This document shows, piece by piece, positions 36,570 to 37,827 of a stretch of 37,827 nt of DNA. Under the pieces are notes generated by a model. The model was not told the DNA's origin. It searched no databases and saw only the letters and a list, made by a program, of their open reading frames with translations. Positions within the stretch are counted from its first letter, which is position 1, and every line of letters starts with the position of its first letter. The stretch is from Candidatus Dormiibacterota bacterium. GTDB lineage: Bacteria; Chloroflexota; Dormibacteria; Aeolococcales; Aeolococcaceae. The stretch is taken from the NCBI GenBank assembly GCA_003153505.1, contig PLZA01000072.1, positions 1 through 37,827 on the forward strand. The letters are read 5' to 3'. Both the position numbers and the translations under genes were made by a program.

Positions 36570-36772
36570 CATCTCCAGCTACAGCAAGGCGACCGCTGTA
36601 GTCGTGGACGATCTCCTCCGCCGTATCGAGCAAGGGTGGCGCCATTAGCGGCGTCGCGACCGTCGTGTACGAGGCTCGTCTACGACATCGCCAGCGGCCG
36701 TCGCCATCAGCACCATCTTCAAGCCCGTGTGGGTTGTCACCCCGACAACGCGGGCATCCCGCCCTGCAGATG

Positions 36773-37639
36773 TCAGCCCGTAGCGCGAGCGGCACCTTCC
36801 GGCGCCCCGCTCTCACCGTCGGCGAGCCGTTCGATCAGGCGCTTGCTCACGCGCTGGATGCGCTGCGCGGAATCCCTGATGCCGGCGATGGCTGCATCAC
36901 CACCGCCCGCCCATGAGGCCACGTAGGCGAACGAGTACCCGTCTGAAACAATGCCGACTGCGTCGCAGCAGATCCACGCAACGGATTCCGCTTCAAGCTC
37001 GGCGACGCTGCGCGCACCGAATGCGCAGCCGCCGTGTTCGAGTGCGATGTGCGCCAGCTCATGGAACATCGTCTTCACGCGATGCGCGGGGGAAAGATCA
37101 CGTCGAATCGTCACCGTCCGCGTCGCGAAGTTGGTCTCTCCGCAGTTGCTCGGGGAATCGAAGGAGTCGAGAGCAACCTGGAAGCCGAACTCCAGCGCTT
37201 GATCGCAGAGCGTGTCGAAGCACCCGGCGGGGTCGTCACCCGACACACGTGCGATCGGCAATTCAGGCAGAGGTTCGCCGTCCGTCTGCTCGAGCGCGAA
37301 CACGACGGCAACGCGAAAGCTGCGCACGGTGTCGACAAGGTCGGAGCCGTCGTTGTCGTTGTCTCCGTCATGTGCCGCGCGATACCGGCAGGGCGCGAGA
37401 ATGCGGATGCCGGTCTCGCCCTGGCGCACCTGGCGGCCCAGCTCGAGCCAGCGCCGGTATCCCGCAACCAGTGATGCATCCGGCCGCTGCCAGGCGATGA
37501 GCAGTGTGTTGCCGAAGCTGTATCGGTAGAAGCGACTCTGGAGGCGCATCCAGGCGAGCCATGCCTCGGACGTGGTGAGCCCGCGGATGCCCTCGGTGAG
37601 CTGGCTGAGGAGATCGTCGCGGGTCACCACGGCGTTCAC
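36773..37639 (-). CDS. ArdC-type antirestriction / ssDNA-binding zincin
   Basis: A 288-residue protein of the ArdC (DUF1738) group, which protects incoming single-stranded or newly entered DNA from host restriction. The N-terminal domain (residues about 1-115) has LTTSEAWLAWMRLQSRFYRYSFGNTLLIAWQRPDAS and VRQGETGIRILAP, the typical ssDNA-binding part. The C-terminal zincin domain has HELAH (193-197) with a following His (ALEH) and ELEAESVAW. The start is the GTG at 37639, sharing bases with the upstream gene's TGA. Such genes are usually expressed early after transfer. Confidence 0.9.
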   Translation of the reverse strand: MNAVVTRDDLLSQLTEGIRGLTTSEAWLAWMRLQSRFYRYSFGNTLLIAWQRPDASLVAGYRRWLELGRQVRQGETGIRILAPCRYRAAHDGDNDNDGSDLVDTVRSFRVAVVFALEQTDGEPLPELPIARVSGDDPAGCFDTLCDQALEFGFQVALDSFDSPSNCGETNFATRTVTIRRDLSPAHRVKTMFHELAHIALEHGGCAFGARSVAELEAESVAWICCDAVGIVSDGYSFAYVASWAGGGDAAIAGIRDSAQRIQRVSKRLIERLADGESGAPEGAARATG

Positions 37640-37827
37640 AGGAGTCCGCTCCCGTAGTTGACCGACTGGTCCTCAGGGGCGGAGCCGTAGTCGGCGGCGA
37701 ATCGAGCGATGCTCTCCGGCTCGGTCGAATGACGGCTGTCGTGAGGCAGGCTGAGGAGACCGTCGAGCTCGTGTCGCCCGTGCATCCGCTCGACCCGTCC
37801 GGGGTGGTCGGCGAGGTCTTGCAGGCG
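37636..37827 (-). CDS. 3' end of an unknown gene coupled to the ArdC gene
   Basis: The frame is open from the window edge to a TGA at 37638-37636, giving 63 visible residues and no visible start of its own beyond an internal Met. It is polar and Asp/His/Arg-rich, ending YGSGLL, with no motif recognised. The stop overlaps the next start (GTGA), so translation is likely coupled. It is too short to appear as a full ORF but its end is clear. Confidence 0.6.
   Translation of the reverse strand, partial: RLQDLADHPGRVERMHGRHELDGLLSLPHDSRHSTEPESIARFAADYGSAPEDQSVNYGSGLL

Larger units (their letters stand above)
26707..37827. mobile_element. Integrated mobilisable element (left part; right end outside window)
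   Basis: From the tRNA onward the genes are a tyrosine recombinase, HTH regulator, MobF relaxase-helicase, ParA/ParB, SSB-like, RadC-like JAMM and ArdC-type antirestriction proteins, plus small unknowns, all plasmid or ICE functions. Most are on the minus strand. No VirB4, VirD4 coupling protein or replication initiator is visible in these 11 kb, so it may be mobilisable only, or those genes lie beyond the window. Confidence 0.85.

Noticed and set aside
36570..36772. Short ORFs in the gap between the membrane protein and the ArdC gene
   Set aside because: They overlap the ArdC gene in other frames or lack ribosome sites and motifs; nothing supported.
26707..37827. Prophage
   Set aside because: No capsid, terminase, portal, tail or lysis genes; relaxase and partition genes point to a conjugative or mobilisable element.

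Overview
The window is high-GC bacterial DNA in two parts. Positions 1-26706 are ordinary chromosome. From the 3' end of a tRNA-Pro(GGG) gene at 26633-26706 to the window's right edge it looks like an integrated, mobilisable element whose far end is not included. Gene content (aa3-type oxidase with CtaG, form II CoxL-like molybdenum hydroxylase, mycobacterial-type CysM plus JAMM protease, several starts that look leaderless) suggests a Terrabacteria lineage, probably Chloroflexota. That placement is an inference from gene content only.

Chromosomal part. 3-3848: respiratory oxidase genes in one direction (subunit I, subunit III, CtaG, a TlpA-like lipoprotein, heme O synthase CtaB). 3937-4866: a methyltransferase facing them. 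4966-9685: a GntR regulator, a tiny zinc-ribbon ORF, methylglyoxal synthase, a 14-TM MFS exporter, a DoxX-like protein and a frameshifted quinone oxidoreductase; two matching ATTGT-N3-ACAAT palindromes lie at the heads of the gntR and mgsA units. 9823-12618: a polar amino acid ABC importer. 12906-18071: a coxS-coxL-coxM-mmsA operon with overlapping ends, form II type. 18105-19469: an SDR and a coiled-coil protein, convergent. 19572-26583: a tightly packed, mostly overlapping chain of M20 peptidase, enolase, a trans-sulfuration PLP enzyme, a 74-residue unknown, CysM, a JAMM protease and the GTPase Der.

Element. After the tRNA come a tyrosine recombinase, a small HTH regulator, a MobF relaxase-helicase with an overlapping partner gene, an unknown Cys/His protein, a ParA plus ribbon-helix-helix ParB pair, an SSB-like protein, small zinc proteins, a RadC-type JAMM protein, a membrane protein, an ArdC-type antirestriction protein and the end of one more gene. 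No type IV secretion genes are visible.

The most unusual structure is non-coding. A tract of 33 phased 9-bp units (32752-33048) lies downstream of parB, and a short array of the same unit lies upstream of parA (34260-34317), so 9-bp GCGA iterons bracket the partition genes like a split centromere. Separately, three copies of a tandem operator (two CGCTTACA-like half sites 11 bp apart) sit upstream of the HTH gene, the relaxase gene and parA/ssb. Together they suggest one regulatory and maintenance circuit for an element that can live both integrated and free.
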